Below, piece after piece: positions 16,666 to 26,769 of a DNA stretch of 64,000 nucleotides (position 1 is the first letter of the stretch; every line of letters starts with the position of its first letter). Made by a program: the position numbers and the translations under genes. This DNA comes from Pseudomonadota bacterium (lineage in GTDB: Bacteria > Pseudomonadota > Alphaproteobacteria > Acetobacterales > Acetobacteraceae). Below the pieces are notes generated by a model that saw only the letters and a list, made by a program, of their open reading frames with translations, was not told the DNA's origin and ran no database searches. Location: positions 682,001 to 746,000 of the forward strand of contig JAKBAD010000001.1 in the NCBI GenBank assembly GCA_021809435.1, given 5' to 3'.

Positions 16666-18891
16666 CTACTCATCCACCCCAAACCGGTTGGAGCGCGGAA
16701 ACCCATTGGGCGGCAGCCGCCCGGCGGCGGCGCGCGCGCCCAGCCATTCGGCCAGCTTCGTCTCCACGCGCAATTTATCGCCAATCCGCCAGGTCAGCCC
16801 GGCCGAGAGCGCGAAGGTCTTCACGTCCGAAAGCCCGCCATCCTTATATTTTTGCAGCTGCACGCCGGTGCCGCGCGGCATCTCGGGCAGTTGCTCGAGC
16901 GGGAACACCAGCAACTTGCGGTTCTGACCGATCACCGCCACATGGTCGCCCTTCACCGGCTCGCAGGCCGCCCATTCCTCTCCCGGCTTGAGCACCAAAA
17001 TAATCTTGCCCGCCCGCCGCTCTGAGGCCAGCTCCGCGCCCGGCAGAATAAACCCGCGCCCGGCGCTGGACACCACGATATATTTCTGCCCCGGATCAGG
17101 GAGGAACAGCTTCAGCACCCCGTCCTCATTGGTCATCTCGGCCATCAGCCGAATGGCCTGGCCATCGCCGCGCCCGCGCGGCACATCGGCAGCCTTGAGG
17201 GTATAAACGCGGCCATTGGTCGAGAGCAGGGCGATCTTGTCGGTCGATTCGCAGCGCAAAATCTGGGCGAGCTTATCGCCCTCCTTGAATTTCAACTCCG
17301 TCCCCTCGGCCAGATGCCCCTTCTGCGCCCTGATCCAGCCTTTCTCCGACAAGATCACCGTAATCGGCTCACGCTCGATCAGCGCCTCGGCGACAATCTC
17401 GACCACCGGCGCGGCCGAGGAGATGCGCGTGCGCCGCGCGCCCAGCGCGCCCTGCCCAAACGTCTCCTCAACCTCCAGAATTTCCTCGGCAATCCGCGCC
17501 CAGCGCTTGGGCTCCGAGGCCAGCAGCCCCTGCAAGCCCTTCTGCTCGGCCGAGAGCTTCTTGTGCTCGGTCTTGATCTCCATCTCCTCGAGCTTACGCA
17601 AGGAGCGCAGCCGCATGTTCAAGATGGCATCCGCCTGCACCTCGGTGAGCGTGAAAGCGCCAATAAGCGCCGCCCGCGGCTCATCCTCATGGCGGATGAT
17701 GCGGATCACCTCATCGAGGTTCAGGAACACCTTGATGAAGCCGTCCAAAATTTCCAGCCGCTTGGCGATCGCCGCCAAACGGTGCTCGCTGCGCCGCACC
17801 AGCACCTCGTGGCGGTGGTCGATCCAGCCTTTGAGCAAATCGCGCAGCCCCATCACGCGCGGCTGGCGCCCGGCATCGAGCACATTCATGTTGAGCGCGA
17901 AGCGGCTCTCCAGCTGGGTGGCCCGGAACAGCGACGCCATGAGCATCTCGGGATCCACCGCGCGGGTCTTGGGTTCGAGCACCAGGCGGATGGTCTCGGC
18001 GCTTTCATCGCGAATATCGCCCAGCAGCGGCAATTTCTTCTCGGTCAGCAGCAGCGCGATCTGCTCGACCAGCCGGGATTTCTGCACATTATAGGGAATT
18101 TCGGTCACCACGATGACCCAGGTGCCGTGCTTGCCCTCTTCCCTGGCCCATTTCGCGCGGGTGCGCAGGCTGCCGCGCCCGGTTTCATAAGCGGCCAGAA
18201 TCGTCGCCTCATCCTCCACCAGCTCGCCGCCGGTGGGAAAATCCGGCCCCTTCATGAAGGCCAGCAGCTCGGCGGTGGGCGCTTGCGGGTGGGCGATCAA
18301 ATGCCGCGCCGCGCGGCACACCTCACCGGCATTATGGGGCGGAATATTGGTCGCCATGCCGACCGCGATGCCCGTGGCGCCATTGGCCAGCAAATTGGGG
18401 AAGGCACCTGGCAGCACCACCGGCTCGGCATCCTCGCCGTCATAGGTGGGGCGGAAATCCACCGCGTTCTCGTCGATCCCGCGCAACAAATACTCAGCCA
18501 CCTCGGTCAGGCGGCTCTCGGTGTAGCGCATGGCGGCGGCGTTATCGCCGTCGATATTACCAAAATTCCCCTGCCCCTCGATCAGCGGGTAACGGGCGGC
18601 GAAATCCTGCGCCAGCCGCACCAGCGCCTCATAAACGGCCGAATCACCATGGGGGTGATATTTACCAATCACATCGCCCACCACGCGCGCGCATTTTTTA
18701 AACCCCGAGCGCGGGTCCAGTTTAAGCTGGTGCATGGCGAAAATCAGCCGCCGGTGCACGGGCTTCAGCCCATCGCGCACATCGGGCAGCGAGCGCGACA
18801 TGATGGTCGAGAGCGCATAGGCCAGATACCGCTCCGAGAGCGCGTCCTTCAGCGCCAGATCCTCGATCTGGCCACTCATATCAACCGGCAT
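16666..18891 (-). CDS. parC: DNA topoisomerase IV subunit A
   Basis: The 741-residue protein cleaves and rejoins DNA to unlink daughter chromosomes. It has the type IIA A-subunit core: [46 protein letters not shown], the catalytic tyrosine in MRYTESRL, and FPTGG, followed by a C-terminal beta-pinwheel. At about 740 residues and with a ParC-style N-terminus it is ParC rather than GyrA. ATG 18891 has GAGGG five bases upstream; ATG 18903 is possible but overlaps recO further. parE is not seen. Confidence 0.94.
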   Translation of the reverse strand: MPVDMSGQIEDLALKDALSERYLAYALSTIMSRSLPDVRDGLKPVHRRLIFAMHQLKLDPRSGFKKCARVVGDVIGKYHPHGDSAVYEALVRLAQDFAARYPLIEGQGNFGNIDGDNAAAMRYTESRLTEVAEYLLRGIDENAVDFRPTYDGEDAEPVVLPGAFPNLLANGATGIAVGMATNIPPHNAGEVCRAARHLIAHPQAPTAELLAFMKGPDFPTGGELVEDEATILAAYETGRGSLRTRAKWAREEGKHGTWVIVVTEIPYNVQKSRLVEQIALLLTEKKLPLLGDIRDESAETIRLVLEPKTRAVDPEMLMASLFRATQLESRFALNMNVLDAGRQPRVMGLRDLLKGWIDHRHEVLVRRSEHRLAAIAKRLEILDGFIKVFLNLDEVIRIIRHEDEPRAALIGAFTLTEVQADAILNMRLRSLRKLEEMEIKTEHKKLSAEQKGLQGLLASEPKRWARIAEEILEVEETFGQGALGARRTRISSAAPVVEIVAEALIEREPITVILSEKGWIRAQKGHLAEGTELKFKEGDKLAQILRCESTDKIALLSTNGRVYTLKAADVPRGRGDGQAIRLMAEMTNEDGVLKLFLPDPGQKYIVVSSAGRGFILPGAELASERRAGKIILVLKPGEEWAACEPVKGDHVAVIGQNRKLLVFPLEQLPEMPRGTGVQLQKYKDGGLSDVKTFALSAGLTWRIGDKLRVETKLAEWLGARAAAGRLPPNGFPRSNRFGVDE

Positions 18892-19615
18892 ATTCACCCT
18901 CATTCAGCCTGCGCGCCAAAAGCTCATAAAGATCCGCCCGCGCCGGTGGAAGGGGCTTATGGCGGGCGCCGAACACATCGCGGGCGAGAAAATGCCCGGT
19001 GAGCTTGAGCGCCTGCACCTGCTCGGCCAGGCTGGCGGGCGCCTCACCAGTTAAAAAATCGGGCAACACCAGCAGCCGCGCCACCCAGTCCCCGGCTTCC
19101 GAGAGCGTCACCGCCCGGCCGGTGCGCGGCGAGACATAAGCCAGCCGGTCATTGCCCCCGGCGGAGGAGGAAAAATCCAGCCCAAACCCCAGCTCGCGCA
19201 GCAGCACCAGCTCCCAGCGGCAAAGCGCCGTCAGCCCCAGCCCGGCAATGTCGATCCCGGCCAGCAGCCGCACCAGCCCCTCGAAACTCCCGGGCAGGGC
19301 CTCGCGCTCGGGCGCGGCCTGGGCGGTGAGCGCGCAGGCGGCATTGAGCACGGCCAGCGCCTCGGCGTCATGCATGGCCAGCGCCGCCGCCGGGCGCACC
19401 AGCTCGGCGCTCACCGCGCCCAGCTGGCCCTCGGTGCGTGCCACCCAGCGCGCCGCCAGAATATTACCCCGCTGCCAAATCGCCGCCTGCCGGCGCGATG
19501 CCCCGCCCTTGGCCAAGCCCCGCCACAAGCCGCGCGCCGTGAACAGCCCCGCCACCACATCGCCCTCGCCATAAGGCCGGGCATCCACCAAAATGGCCGG
19601 GCCCTCCCACTCCAT
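18881..19615 (-). CDS. recO: DNA repair protein RecO
   Basis: The 244-residue protein has an N-terminal OB-fold ([22 protein letters not shown]) and the helical RecO domain, with [17 protein letters not shown] near residue 137. RecO works with RecF and RecR to load RecA on SSB-coated gaps. The zinc cysteines of some RecO proteins are not evident. Its end overlaps the parC start, and the M20 peptidase gene ends four bases upstream, so the three genes are likely cotranscribed. Confidence 0.9.
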   Translation of the reverse strand: MEWEGPAILVDARPYGEGDVVAGLFTARGLWRGLAKGGASRRQAAIWQRGNILAARWVARTEGQLGAVSAELVRPAAALAMHDAEALAVLNAACALTAQAAPEREALPGSFEGLVRLLAGIDIAGLGLTALCRWELVLLRELGFGLDFSSSAGGNDRLAYVSPRTGRAVTLSEAGDWVARLLVLPDFLTGEAPASLAEQVQALKLTGHFLARDVFGARHKPLPPARADLYELLARRLNEGEYAG

Positions 19616-19618
19616 GGC

Positions 19619-20752
19619 TCAGGCCAGCGCGGCCTTGGCCACCGCCACATAATAGCTGGCCGCCACGGGCAAAATCTCGTCATTATAATCATAGGCCGGG
19701 TTGTGCAGGGGCGCCGACCCGCCATTGCCAATCCAGGCATAAGCCCCGGGAATTTCCGCCAGAAACCGGCCAAAATCCTCGGCCGCCATGCTGGGCGGCA
19801 CATCGCGGCGCACATGTAGCCCGGCCTGCTTGGCCGCGCGCGCGGCCAGCGCCGCCTCGGGCCCATGGTTGATGGTAGGCTCAAGCGCGCTGAACAACGC
19901 CACCGCCGCCTCCAGCCCGTTGGCCGCCGCCACCCCTTCGGCCAGCGCCACCACGCGGCGCCTTAGCAGCGCCATCACCTCGGGGGTTAGCGCGCGCATG
20001 GTGCCGCCCATCGCGGCGCTTTGCGGCACCTGGTTGCGCGCCTCGCCGGCCTTGAGCGTGCACACTGAAATCACCCCCGCCGCCAGCGGATCGAGATTGC
20101 GCGCCACCACGCCGTTCAGCGCCAAAATCAGCTGCGCCAAGCCCTGCACGGGGTCGGCCGAGAGGTGGGGCATGGCGGCATGGGCGGCCCGGCCGGTAAG
20201 CGCGATCTCAAAATTCACCGCCCCCGCCATGCACGGCCCCTCATGCAGCACCACCTCACCGGCGTTGAGTCCTGGCCAATTATGGTAGCCAAATATCCGC
20301 TCCATGGGAAAACGCGTCAGCAGCCCATCTCGAAGCATCGCCTCGGCGCCGCCAAACCCTTCCTCGGCGGGCTGAAACACCAGCACCACCCGGCCGCGCC
20401 AGCCCTCATCTGCCAGCAGCGCCCGCGCCGCCCCCAGCAGCGAGGCCGTGTGCCCATCATGCCCGCAAGCATGCATCACGCCCTGATGGCGCGAGGCATG
20501 ACCCAGCCCCGTGGTCTCCAAAATCGGCAGCGCATCCATATCCGCGCGCAACCCCACCGCGCGCCCGCCGGAGCCGCGTTCAATCACCCCCACCACGCCA
20601 TGGCCGCCAACGCCCCCCCAATGCGGCACGCCCAAAGCGCCCAGCTGCGCGCACACATAGGCCGCCGTCGCCGCCTCATGGCACGAAAGCTCGGGGTGGG
20701 CGTGCAAATGGTGGCGCCAGGCCCGCATGGCAAAGCTCAAATCATTCGGCAT
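19619..20752 (-). CDS. M20 family amidohydrolase (hippurate hydrolase-like)
   Basis: The 377-residue enzyme has the M20D amidohydrolase motifs: ADMDALPILET, HACGHDGHTASLLGAA with metal ligands, FQPAEEGFGGAEAML with the catalytic glutamates, and SMAAEDFGRFL near the end. Relatives hydrolyse N-acyl amino acids such as hippurate, N-acetyl-diaminopimelate or indole-acetyl amino acids; the exact substrate cannot be read from sequence. It lies just upstream of recO on the same strand. Confidence 0.88.
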   Translation of the reverse strand: MPNDLSFAMRAWRHHLHAHPELSCHEAATAAYVCAQLGALGVPHWGGVGGHGVVGVIERGSGGRAVGLRADMDALPILETTGLGHASRHQGVMHACGHDGHTASLLGAARALLADEGWRGRVVLVFQPAEEGFGGAEAMLRDGLLTRFPMERIFGYHNWPGLNAGEVVLHEGPCMAGAVNFEIALTGRAAHAAMPHLSADPVQGLAQLILALNGVVARNLDPLAAGVISVCTLKAGEARNQVPQSAAMGGTMRALTPEVMALLRRRVVALAEGVAAANGLEAAVALFSALEPTINHGPEAALAARAAKQAGLHVRRDVPPSMAAEDFGRFLAEIPGAYAWIGNGGSAPLHNPAYDYNDEILPVAASYYVAVAKAALA

Positions 20753-20843
20753 ACCCCAACTGTGGCCCTCACCGCCCGCCCAATCAAGATGAATTCATCC
20801 GCCGTTCATTGAACCGCCAGCCGCGCTCAGGCACCAAGCCCCC

Positions 20844-21386
20844 ATGACCCAAACCGACACGCCCCAAACCTACACCCCCCCCGCCCGCGCGCTGCACTGG
20901 CTTATTGCTGGTCTGGTACTGGCCCTCATCCCCGTCGGCTTCGCGCTGAAATTCGATCTCGTGCCCGAGAGCACCCACCGCGCCATCGCCGCGCTTCACA
21001 TCAGCGTCGGCCTCACCGTGCTGGCGCTCATGGCGGCCCGGCTCATCGCGCGCGCCAGCGCCCCACCGCCCACCCTGCCCGCGGCGCTCTCGGCGCGCGA
21101 CCAGCTCATCGCCCGCCTCGGCCATGCCGGGCTTTATCTGTTGCTGCTGGTCATGCCGGTCTCGGGCATCCTCTTCATCGCCGCCCATGGCCACGCCATT
21201 TCCTGGTTCGGGCTGGTGCGGCTCCCGGCGCTGTTCTCAACCCCGCATCAGCGCCTCGGCGAGATTTTCGCGCTCTGTCATCTCCTCGGCGGCATCGCGC
21301 TCACCCTGCTGGTCGGCGCGCATCTCTACGCGCTGCACAAACATGCCCGCCAGGGCGTGCCCCTGCTGGGGCGCATGTGGCGCTGA
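20844..21386 (+). CDS. Cytochrome b561 family protein
   Basis: The 180-residue protein has four membrane helices with histidines placed for two b hemes: H18 in ARALHWLIAG, H53 in ALHISVG, and later histidines in LCHLLGG and LVGAHLYALHKHA. It resembles YceJ/CybB di-heme cytochromes that oxidise membrane quinol. A palindromic element begins just after its stop and separates it from the convergent ubiG. Confidence 0.88.
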   Translation: MTQTDTPQTYTPPARALHWLIAGLVLALIPVGFALKFDLVPESTHRAIAALHISVGLTVLALMAARLIARASAPPPTLPAALSARDQLIARLGHAGLYLLLLVMPVSGILFIAAHGHAISWFGLVRLPALFSTPHQRLGEIFALCHLLGGIALTLLVGAHLYALHKHARQGVPLLGRMWR

Positions 21387-21390
21387 GTGG

Positions 21391-21451
21391 AGTGCGATAA
21401 CATCAGATTGCCCGGCCTCGCGGGGCGATCTGATGTCTCACTCGCACTCTA
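21391..21451. repeat. TAGAG(C/T)-edged palindromic element, copy 3 (short form)
   Basis: Nested inverted repeats AGTGCGA/TCGCACT (21391-21397 with 21442-21448) and ACATCAGAT/ATCTGATGT (21400-21408 with 21428-21436) enclose a GC-rich loop. On the minus strand the element starts TAGAGTGCGAG, and that TAG is the ubiG stop codon. It lacks the CAAAC core of copies 1 and 2, so it is a shorter relative or a separate subfamily. Confidence 0.65.
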
Positions 21452-22156
21452 AACCGCCACCGCCATCGCCAGATAATTGATCGACAGATCCCGGCTGACC
21501 GAGAACCCCCGCGCGAGCGGCGAATAGCTGAGCCCGGCCGTATCGGTCAGCCGCAGCCCGGCCGCGCGGGCATGGCGCGCCAGCTCCTCGGGTTTTATAA
21601 ACTTGCCCCAATCATGGGTGCCCTTGGGCAGCAATTTCAGCACATATTCAGCCCCCAGCTTGGCCACCGCGAACGAGGCGGGCGTGCGGTTGAGGGTTGA
21701 GAGAAACAACACCCCCTGAGGCGCCAACAGCGCCCGCAAAGCGCGCAAAAACTCAACCGGATCAGCCACATGCTCGATGATCTCGAGCGCGGTGATCACC
21801 GGAAACCGCACGCCTTCGGTCACCAGCGCCTCGGCGGTGGTGTTTTGATACTCGATCCCGAGCCCAGCCTCGGCGGCATGGGCGCGCGCCACCGCCACCA
21901 CCTCGGCGCCGGCATCCACGCCGGTCACCGCAAAGCCTTCCTTCGCCATGGCTTCCGAGAGCAACCCGGCCCCGCAGCCGACATCGAGCAGCCGCGCCCC
22001 CGCCCCCGCGAGTCGCCGGGCGCGTTCGGCAATCCAGGCCGCGCGCGGCCCATTCATCTGGTGCAGCGGGCGCATCGGGCCGTTGGGGTCCCACCACTCG
22101 GCGGCCAGCGCGTTGAAATGTGCGATTTCCGCCTCTACCACCGAACCGTTCTGCAT
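21449..22156 (-). CDS. ubiG: Ubiquinone biosynthesis O-methyltransferase UbiG
   Basis: The 235-residue SAM methyltransferase carries out the two O-methylations in ubiquinone synthesis. It has AAEWWDPNGPMRPLHQMN near the N-terminus, typical for UbiG, the SAM motif LLDVGCGAGLLSEAMA, ALEIIEHVADP, and THDWGKFIKPEEL. ATG 22156 fits family length. It is divergent from lysC; its TAG stop comes from the palindromic element. Confidence 0.95.
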   Translation of the reverse strand: MQNGSVVEAEIAHFNALAAEWWDPNGPMRPLHQMNGPRAAWIAERARRLAGAGARLLDVGCGAGLLSEAMAKEGFAVTGVDAGAEVVAVARAHAAEAGLGIEYQNTTAEALVTEGVRFPVITALEIIEHVADPVEFLRALRALLAPQGVLFLSTLNRTPASFAVAKLGAEYVLKLLPKGTHDWGKFIKPEELARHARAAGLRLTDTAGLSYSPLARGFSVSRDLSINYLAMAVAV

Positions 22157-22217
22157 TGCCCAAACCTTTCCTGGGGGCTATGTGACGCCGCCAGCGTTTT
22201 TCCACAAGGGTTTCTAA

Positions 22218-23432
22218 ATGGCGCGTATCGTTATGAAGTTCGGCGGCACCTCGGTCGCCGACCTCGACCGGATCAGGAACGTCGCCCGGCGGGTCAAGGC
22301 CGAGGTCGATGCCGGCAATGAAGTCGCCGTGGTCGTCTCGGCCATGGCCGGGGTCACCAACCAGCTCGTCGGCTATTGCCAGTCGCTCTCGCCGCTGTTC
22401 GATGCGCGCGAGTACGACGCCGTGGTCGCCACTGGCGAGCAGGTCACCGCCGGCCTCACCGCCATCGCGCTCCAGGAGCTGGGCCAGGATGCCCGTTCCT
22501 GGCAGGGCTGGCAAATCGCCATCGAGACCGACGGCCAGCACGGCAAGGCGCGCATCGAGGGCATCGAGGGCGAGGAGCTGATCGAGCGCATGAAGATCGG
22601 CCAGGTGCCGGTCATCGCCGGGTTCCAGGGCATCGGGCCCGATAACCGCGTCACCACGCTGGGCCGTGGCGGATCGGACACCTCGGCCGTGGCCGTCGCC
22701 GCCGCCATCAAGGCTGATCGCTGCGATATTTATACCGATGTCGATGGCGTCTACACCACCGACCCGCGCATCGTGCCCGCGGCCCGCAAATTGTCCAAGA
22801 TCGCCTATGAGGAAATGCTCGAGCTGGCCTCGGTGGGCGCGAAAGTGCTGCAAACCCGTTCGGTCGAGCTGGCCATGAAGGAGCGCGTGCGCGTGCAGGT
22901 GCTCTCCAGCTTCTCTGACGAGCCCGGTACCCTAGTTGTTGATGAGGAAGAAGTCGTGGAACAGGAAATCGTCGCCGGCATCGCCTATTCGCGCGATGAA
23001 GCCAAGCTCACCGTCCGCCGCGTGCCCGATCGCCCCGGCATCGCCGCGGCCGTGTTCGGCCCGCTCTCGGACGCGCATATCAACGTCGACATGATCGTGC
23101 AGAACGTCTCGGCCGACGGCACCACCGACATGACCTTCACGGTCGGTAAAACCGAGTTCGCCCGCGCCAAACAGGTGCTGGAAAACGCCCGCGCCGAAAT
23201 CGGCTATGCCGAAATCACCGCCGACCAGAACGTCGCCAAAATCTCGGTGGTGGGCGTGGGCATGCGCTCGCACGCGGGCGTGGCGGGCACCATGTTCAAA
23301 ACCCTGGCCGAACGCGGCATCAACATCCAGGTCATCACCACCTCCGAGATCAAGGTGAGCGTGCTGGTCGCCGCCGAATATACCGAGCTCGCGGTGCGCG
23401 CCCTGCACACGGCCTATAAGCTCGATGCGTGA
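22218..23432 (+). CDS. lysC: Aspartate kinase
   Basis: The 404-residue enzyme phosphorylates aspartate, the first step to lysine, threonine and methionine. The kinase domain starts MARIVMKFGGTSVADLDRI, has TLGRGGSDTSAVAVA, and is followed by two ACT domains (from about residue 260; DRPGIAAAVFGPLSDAHINVDMI), where end products such as lysine or threonine inhibit. AAGGG precedes ATG 22218 by seven bases. The next gene overlaps it by eight bases. Confidence 0.96.
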   Translation: MARIVMKFGGTSVADLDRIRNVARRVKAEVDAGNEVAVVVSAMAGVTNQLVGYCQSLSPLFDAREYDAVVATGEQVTAGLTAIALQELGQDARSWQGWQIAIETDGQHGKARIEGIEGEELIERMKIGQVPVIAGFQGIGPDNRVTTLGRGGSDTSAVAVAAAIKADRCDIYTDVDGVYTTDPRIVPAARKLSKIAYEEMLELASVGAKVLQTRSVELAMKERVRVQVLSSFSDEPGTLVVDEEEVVEQEIVAGIAYSRDEAKLTVRRVPDRPGIAAAVFGPLSDAHINVDMIVQNVSADGTTDMTFTVGKTEFARAKQVLENARAEIGYAEITADQNVAKISVVGVGMRSHAGVAGTMFKTLAERGINIQVITTSEIKVSVLVAAEYTELAVRALHTAYKLDA

Positions 23433-24459
23433 GCACGTGAGCGCCGCCGCGCGCGAATATGACGCGCTGACCCGCCGCGGCCGGGAGTTCCTGGGCACCG
23501 AACATGCCATCATGTGCGGCGCCATGAGCTGGGTGAGCGAGCGCCATCTGGTCTCGGCCATCTCGAATGCCGGCGGGTTTGGCGTCATCGCCTGCGGCGC
23601 CATGCCGCCCGAGCTGCTGGCCAAAGAGATCGACGCCACCTTCGCCCTCACCCAAAAGCCGTTTGGCGTCAATCTCATCACCATGCATCCCAAGCTCGAT
23701 GAGCTGATCGAGCTGTGCGTGGCCAAGCGCGTCAGCCACATCGTGTTCGCGGGCGGTATCCCATCCAGCGCCAACATCAAGGCCGCCAAGGCTTCGGGGG
23801 CCAAAATCATCGCCTTCGCGCCCGCGCTGGTGCTGGCCAAGCGGCTGATCAAATCGGGCGCCGACGCGCTGGTCATCGAAGGCTCGGAAGCCGGCGGCCA
23901 TATCGGCCCCGTATCCCTCACCGTGCTGGCGCAAGAGATTTTGCCCCATGTCACCGAAGTGCCGGTGTTCGTGGCCGGCGGGCTGGCGCGCGGCGAGGCG
24001 ATTTTGGGCTATCTCGAAATGGGCGCCGCGGGGGCGCAGCTGGGCACGCTGTTCGCCGCCTCCACCGAGAGCATCGCCCACGAGAATTTCAAGAAAGCCT
24101 TCATCCGCGCCGCCGCGCGCGACGCCACGCCGAGCGTCCAGCTCGATGAGCGCTTTCCCGTCATCCCCGTGCGCGGGCTCGTCAACGAGGGCACCAAGCG
24201 CTTCATGCGCCACCAGGCCGAGGTGGTGGCCAAATTCCAATCCGGTGAACTCGACAAAACCGCCGCCCAGCTCGAAATCGAGCATTTCTGGGCCGGGGCG
24301 CTGCGCCGCGCGGTCATCGAGGGCGATGTCGAAAACGGCTCGGTGATGGCCGGACAATCGGTCGGCATGGTCACGGCGGTGCAGCCGGTGGCCGACATTC
24401 TGGCGGCGCTCAAGGCCCAGGCCCTGGCCGCGCTCGAAGCCCGTGGCGCAAGAGGCTGA
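23425..24459 (+). CDS. Nitronate monooxygenase / FabK-like flavin enzyme
   Basis: The 344-residue protein is a TIM-barrel flavoenzyme of the 2-nitropropane dioxygenase family: MCGAMSWVSERHLVSAISNAGGFGVIA near residue 30, the flavin-phosphate site SEAGGHIG, VPVFVAGGLARGEAI, and GAAGAQLGTLFAAS. Members oxidise propionate-3-nitronate and similar toxic nitronates or act as enoyl-ACP reductases. ATG 23425 overlaps the end of lysC by eight bases. A second, longer relative is at 51862-53277. Confidence 0.87.
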   Translation: MREHVSAAAREYDALTRRGREFLGTEHAIMCGAMSWVSERHLVSAISNAGGFGVIACGAMPPELLAKEIDATFALTQKPFGVNLITMHPKLDELIELCVAKRVSHIVFAGGIPSSANIKAAKASGAKIIAFAPALVLAKRLIKSGADALVIEGSEAGGHIGPVSLTVLAQEILPHVTEVPVFVAGGLARGEAILGYLEMGAAGAQLGTLFAASTESIAHENFKKAFIRAAARDATPSVQLDERFPVIPVRGLVNEGTKRFMRHQAEVVAKFQSGELDKTAAQLEIEHFWAGALRRAVIEGDVENGSVMAGQSVGMVTAVQPVADILAALKAQALAALEARGARG

Positions 24460-26719
24460 TCCACCGCCCCCGCCGCCAAAGCGGCGCCGGCGCAAGCCGA
24501 AACTGGGCGATACGCGCCAGCTTTTCGCGCGCCTGCGCGAGCAGCTGGCGGCCGGCACCGCCAGCCTCGCCGACCTCGCCAAGCTGGTGGCCGAGGGGCT
24601 GGAGGTCGATGCCTCGGTCATCTACGTCACCCGCCCTGGCGAGCTGCTTGAACTTGCCGCCACCTGGGGGCTGAACATCGGGGCCGTCGGCCATACCCGC
24701 CTGCGCCTGGGCGAGGGCATCATCGGCATCACCGCCTCCTCGGGCGATATCATGAATCTCGCGGATGCCCAGAATCATCCGCGCTATGTCTATCGGGCCG
24801 AAACGGGCGAGGAGGCGATGGCCTCGATGCTGGCGGTGCCGGTCAAGCGCGCCGGGCGCACGCTGGGCGTGATTGGCGTTATGTCCAAGGAGGCCCGCAC
24901 CTACACCACGGTCGAGGTCGAATCGCTCGCCACCGTCGCCATGCTGCTGGCCGAAATTCTCGCCAAAGCCGGCGCCATCGATGTCAGCGACGAGGGCTTC
25001 TCCGAAACCCTGCCGCGCCGTTATGGCGGGCATGTGCTCTCGGGCGGCATCGCGCGCGGCAAAATCCTGCCCTATGGCGCCGCCGCCCCCATCGCCCGCC
25101 TGCTCACCGACGACCCCGAAACCGAGCTCAAGCGCCTTGATGAAGCGGTCGAGACCGCCAACAAACATCTCGACGGGCTGATCGCCGCCAACACCCCCGG
25201 CGGCTCCGCCTCGCGCGATGTGCTCGAAGCCTACCGCATGCTCGCGCAATCCTCGGGCTGGCTCTCCCAGGTGCGCGAGGCGATCAATGACGGCCTGACC
25301 GCCGAAACCGCCGTTGACAAGGTGGCGCGCAGCCTGCGCGAGCGCATGCGCCGCATCACCGACCCCTATCTCCGCGAGCGCCTGGCCGATATCGAAGACA
25401 TGATCGGCCGGCTGATGGTGGCATTGGGCGGCATGGCACCCAAGCCCGAGCGGGCCGACGGCATGATCCTGCTGGTGCGGCGCTTAGGCCCCGCCGACCT
25501 GCTCGACTGGCACACACGCGGCATCGCCGGCGTCGCCATCGAGGAAGCCAGCCAGTCCGGCCACGCCGCCATCATGGCCCGCGCGCTCGGCCTGCCGGCC
25601 CTGCAAGTCGATCGCGGGGCGGTCGAGAACGCCCAGGAGGATGACGACGCCCTGCTCGATGCCGAGGGCGCGACACTCATTTTACACCCCGAGCCCGAGG
25701 TCATCGCGGTCTATGACCGCGCGCTCGAAGCCCGCTCCCAGCGCGCCGCCACCCTCGCCTCCTACCGCGACCGGCCCGCCATCACCAAGGACGGCACCGA
25801 GCTCAAGCTCATGCTCAATGTCGGACTGGCCCTCGAGCTCGACCAGCTCGAGCGCACCGGCGCCGACGGCATCGGCCTCTACCGCACCGAAATCGCCGCC
25901 CTGGCGGCTGGCGGCATCCCCGACATCGCCGGTCAGGCCGCCGAATATGGCCGCGTGCTCGACCGCGCCAATGGCCGCCCCGTGCAGTTCCGCACGCTCG
26001 ATCTGGGCGCCGACAAGCTGCTGCCCGGCGAACCAGCCCCCACCGAGGAAAACCCCGCCATGGGCTGGCGGAGCCTCCGCGTGGCGCTCGACCGCCCGGC
26101 CATCCTGCGCCGCCAGCTGCGCGCCCTGCTGCTGGGCGCGCAGGGCCGGCCGCTCTCCATCATGTTCCCCATGGTCGCCACGGTCGAGGAATTCCGTACC
26201 GCGCGCGATTTGCTCGAAGCCGAGGCCGCGCGCATCCGCCCCGCGCCCGAGCGGCTGGATGCCGGCACCATGCTCGAGGTTCCAGCCCTGCTGTTCCAGC
26301 TTCCCGGTCTGCTGGCCGAGGCCGATTTCATCTCGGTCGGCACCAACGATCTGCTGCAATTCCTGTTCGCCGCCGACCGCGGCACGCCAGAACTCGCCGA
26401 CCGCTACGACACGCTCTCCGCCCCGGTGCTCGAACTGCTCGAAAAACTGGTCACCTATTGCCAGGAGGCGGGCGTGCCGCTCTCCATCTGCGGCGAGGCG
26501 GCGGGCCGCCCGCTCGATGCCCTGGCCTTCGCGGCACTGGGCGTCACCACGCTCTCAATGTCAGGCAATGCGATATTGCCAGTCAAATCCGTACTGGTCG
26601 AAGCCGACCTCACCGCACTCCGCCCCGTGCTGCGCGAACTACGCCGCGCGGGCGCGGCGGGCGGCTCCATCCGTGAGCCGCTGGCCGTGTGGGCGCGCGA
26701 ACATAATCTGCCGATTTAA
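24443..26719 (+). CDS. ptsP: Phosphoenolpyruvate-protein phosphotransferase of the nitrogen PTS (EI-Ntr)
   Basis: The 758-residue protein has an N-terminal GAF domain (about 25-180) and PTS enzyme I domains: the phosphohistidine segment EEASQSGHAAIMARALGLPA, ADGIGLYRTEI, FRTLDLGADK, and the PEP-binding tail SVGTNDLLQF and SICGEAAGRP. EI-Ntr passes phosphate from PEP to NPr, linking nitrogen state to regulation. The start is GTG 24443, overlapping the previous gene by 17 bases. Position after lysC is usual in alphaproteobacteria. NPr and EIIA-Ntr genes are not here. Confidence 0.93.
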   Translation: MAQEADPPPPPPKRRRRKPKLGDTRQLFARLREQLAAGTASLADLAKLVAEGLEVDASVIYVTRPGELLELAATWGLNIGAVGHTRLRLGEGIIGITASSGDIMNLADAQNHPRYVYRAETGEEAMASMLAVPVKRAGRTLGVIGVMSKEARTYTTVEVESLATVAMLLAEILAKAGAIDVSDEGFSETLPRRYGGHVLSGGIARGKILPYGAAAPIARLLTDDPETELKRLDEAVETANKHLDGLIAANTPGGSASRDVLEAYRMLAQSSGWLSQVREAINDGLTAETAVDKVARSLRERMRRITDPYLRERLADIEDMIGRLMVALGGMAPKPERADGMILLVRRLGPADLLDWHTRGIAGVAIEEASQSGHAAIMARALGLPALQVDRGAVENAQEDDDALLDAEGATLILHPEPEVIAVYDRALEARSQRAATLASYRDRPAITKDGTELKLMLNVGLALELDQLERTGADGIGLYRTEIAALAAGGIPDIAGQAAEYGRVLDRANGRPVQFRTLDLGADKLLPGEPAPTEENPAMGWRSLRVALDRPAILRRQLRALLLGAQGRPLSIMFPMVATVEEFRTARDLLEAEAARIRPAPERLDAGTMLEVPALLFQLPGLLAEADFISVGTNDLLQFLFAADRGTPELADRYDTLSAPVLELLEKLVTYCQEAGVPLSICGEAAGRPLDALAFAALGVTTLSMSGNAILPVKSVLVEADLTALRPVLRELRRAGAAGGSIREPLAVWAREHNLPI

Positions 26720-26769
26720 CGCCTGGCCCATATTTAAGGTCAGGAGATAAAGGTATAGAAGCGCCCGCA

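Noticed and set aside
17314-19002. 562-codon open frame on the plus strand opposite parC
   Set aside because: Antisense shadow of parC with low-complexity His/Arg composition and no motif.
23425-24459. Classification as a true enoyl-ACP reductase FabK
   Set aside because: Motifs fit nitronate monooxygenase equally well and no fatty-acid synthesis genes are adjacent, so I left the call broad.
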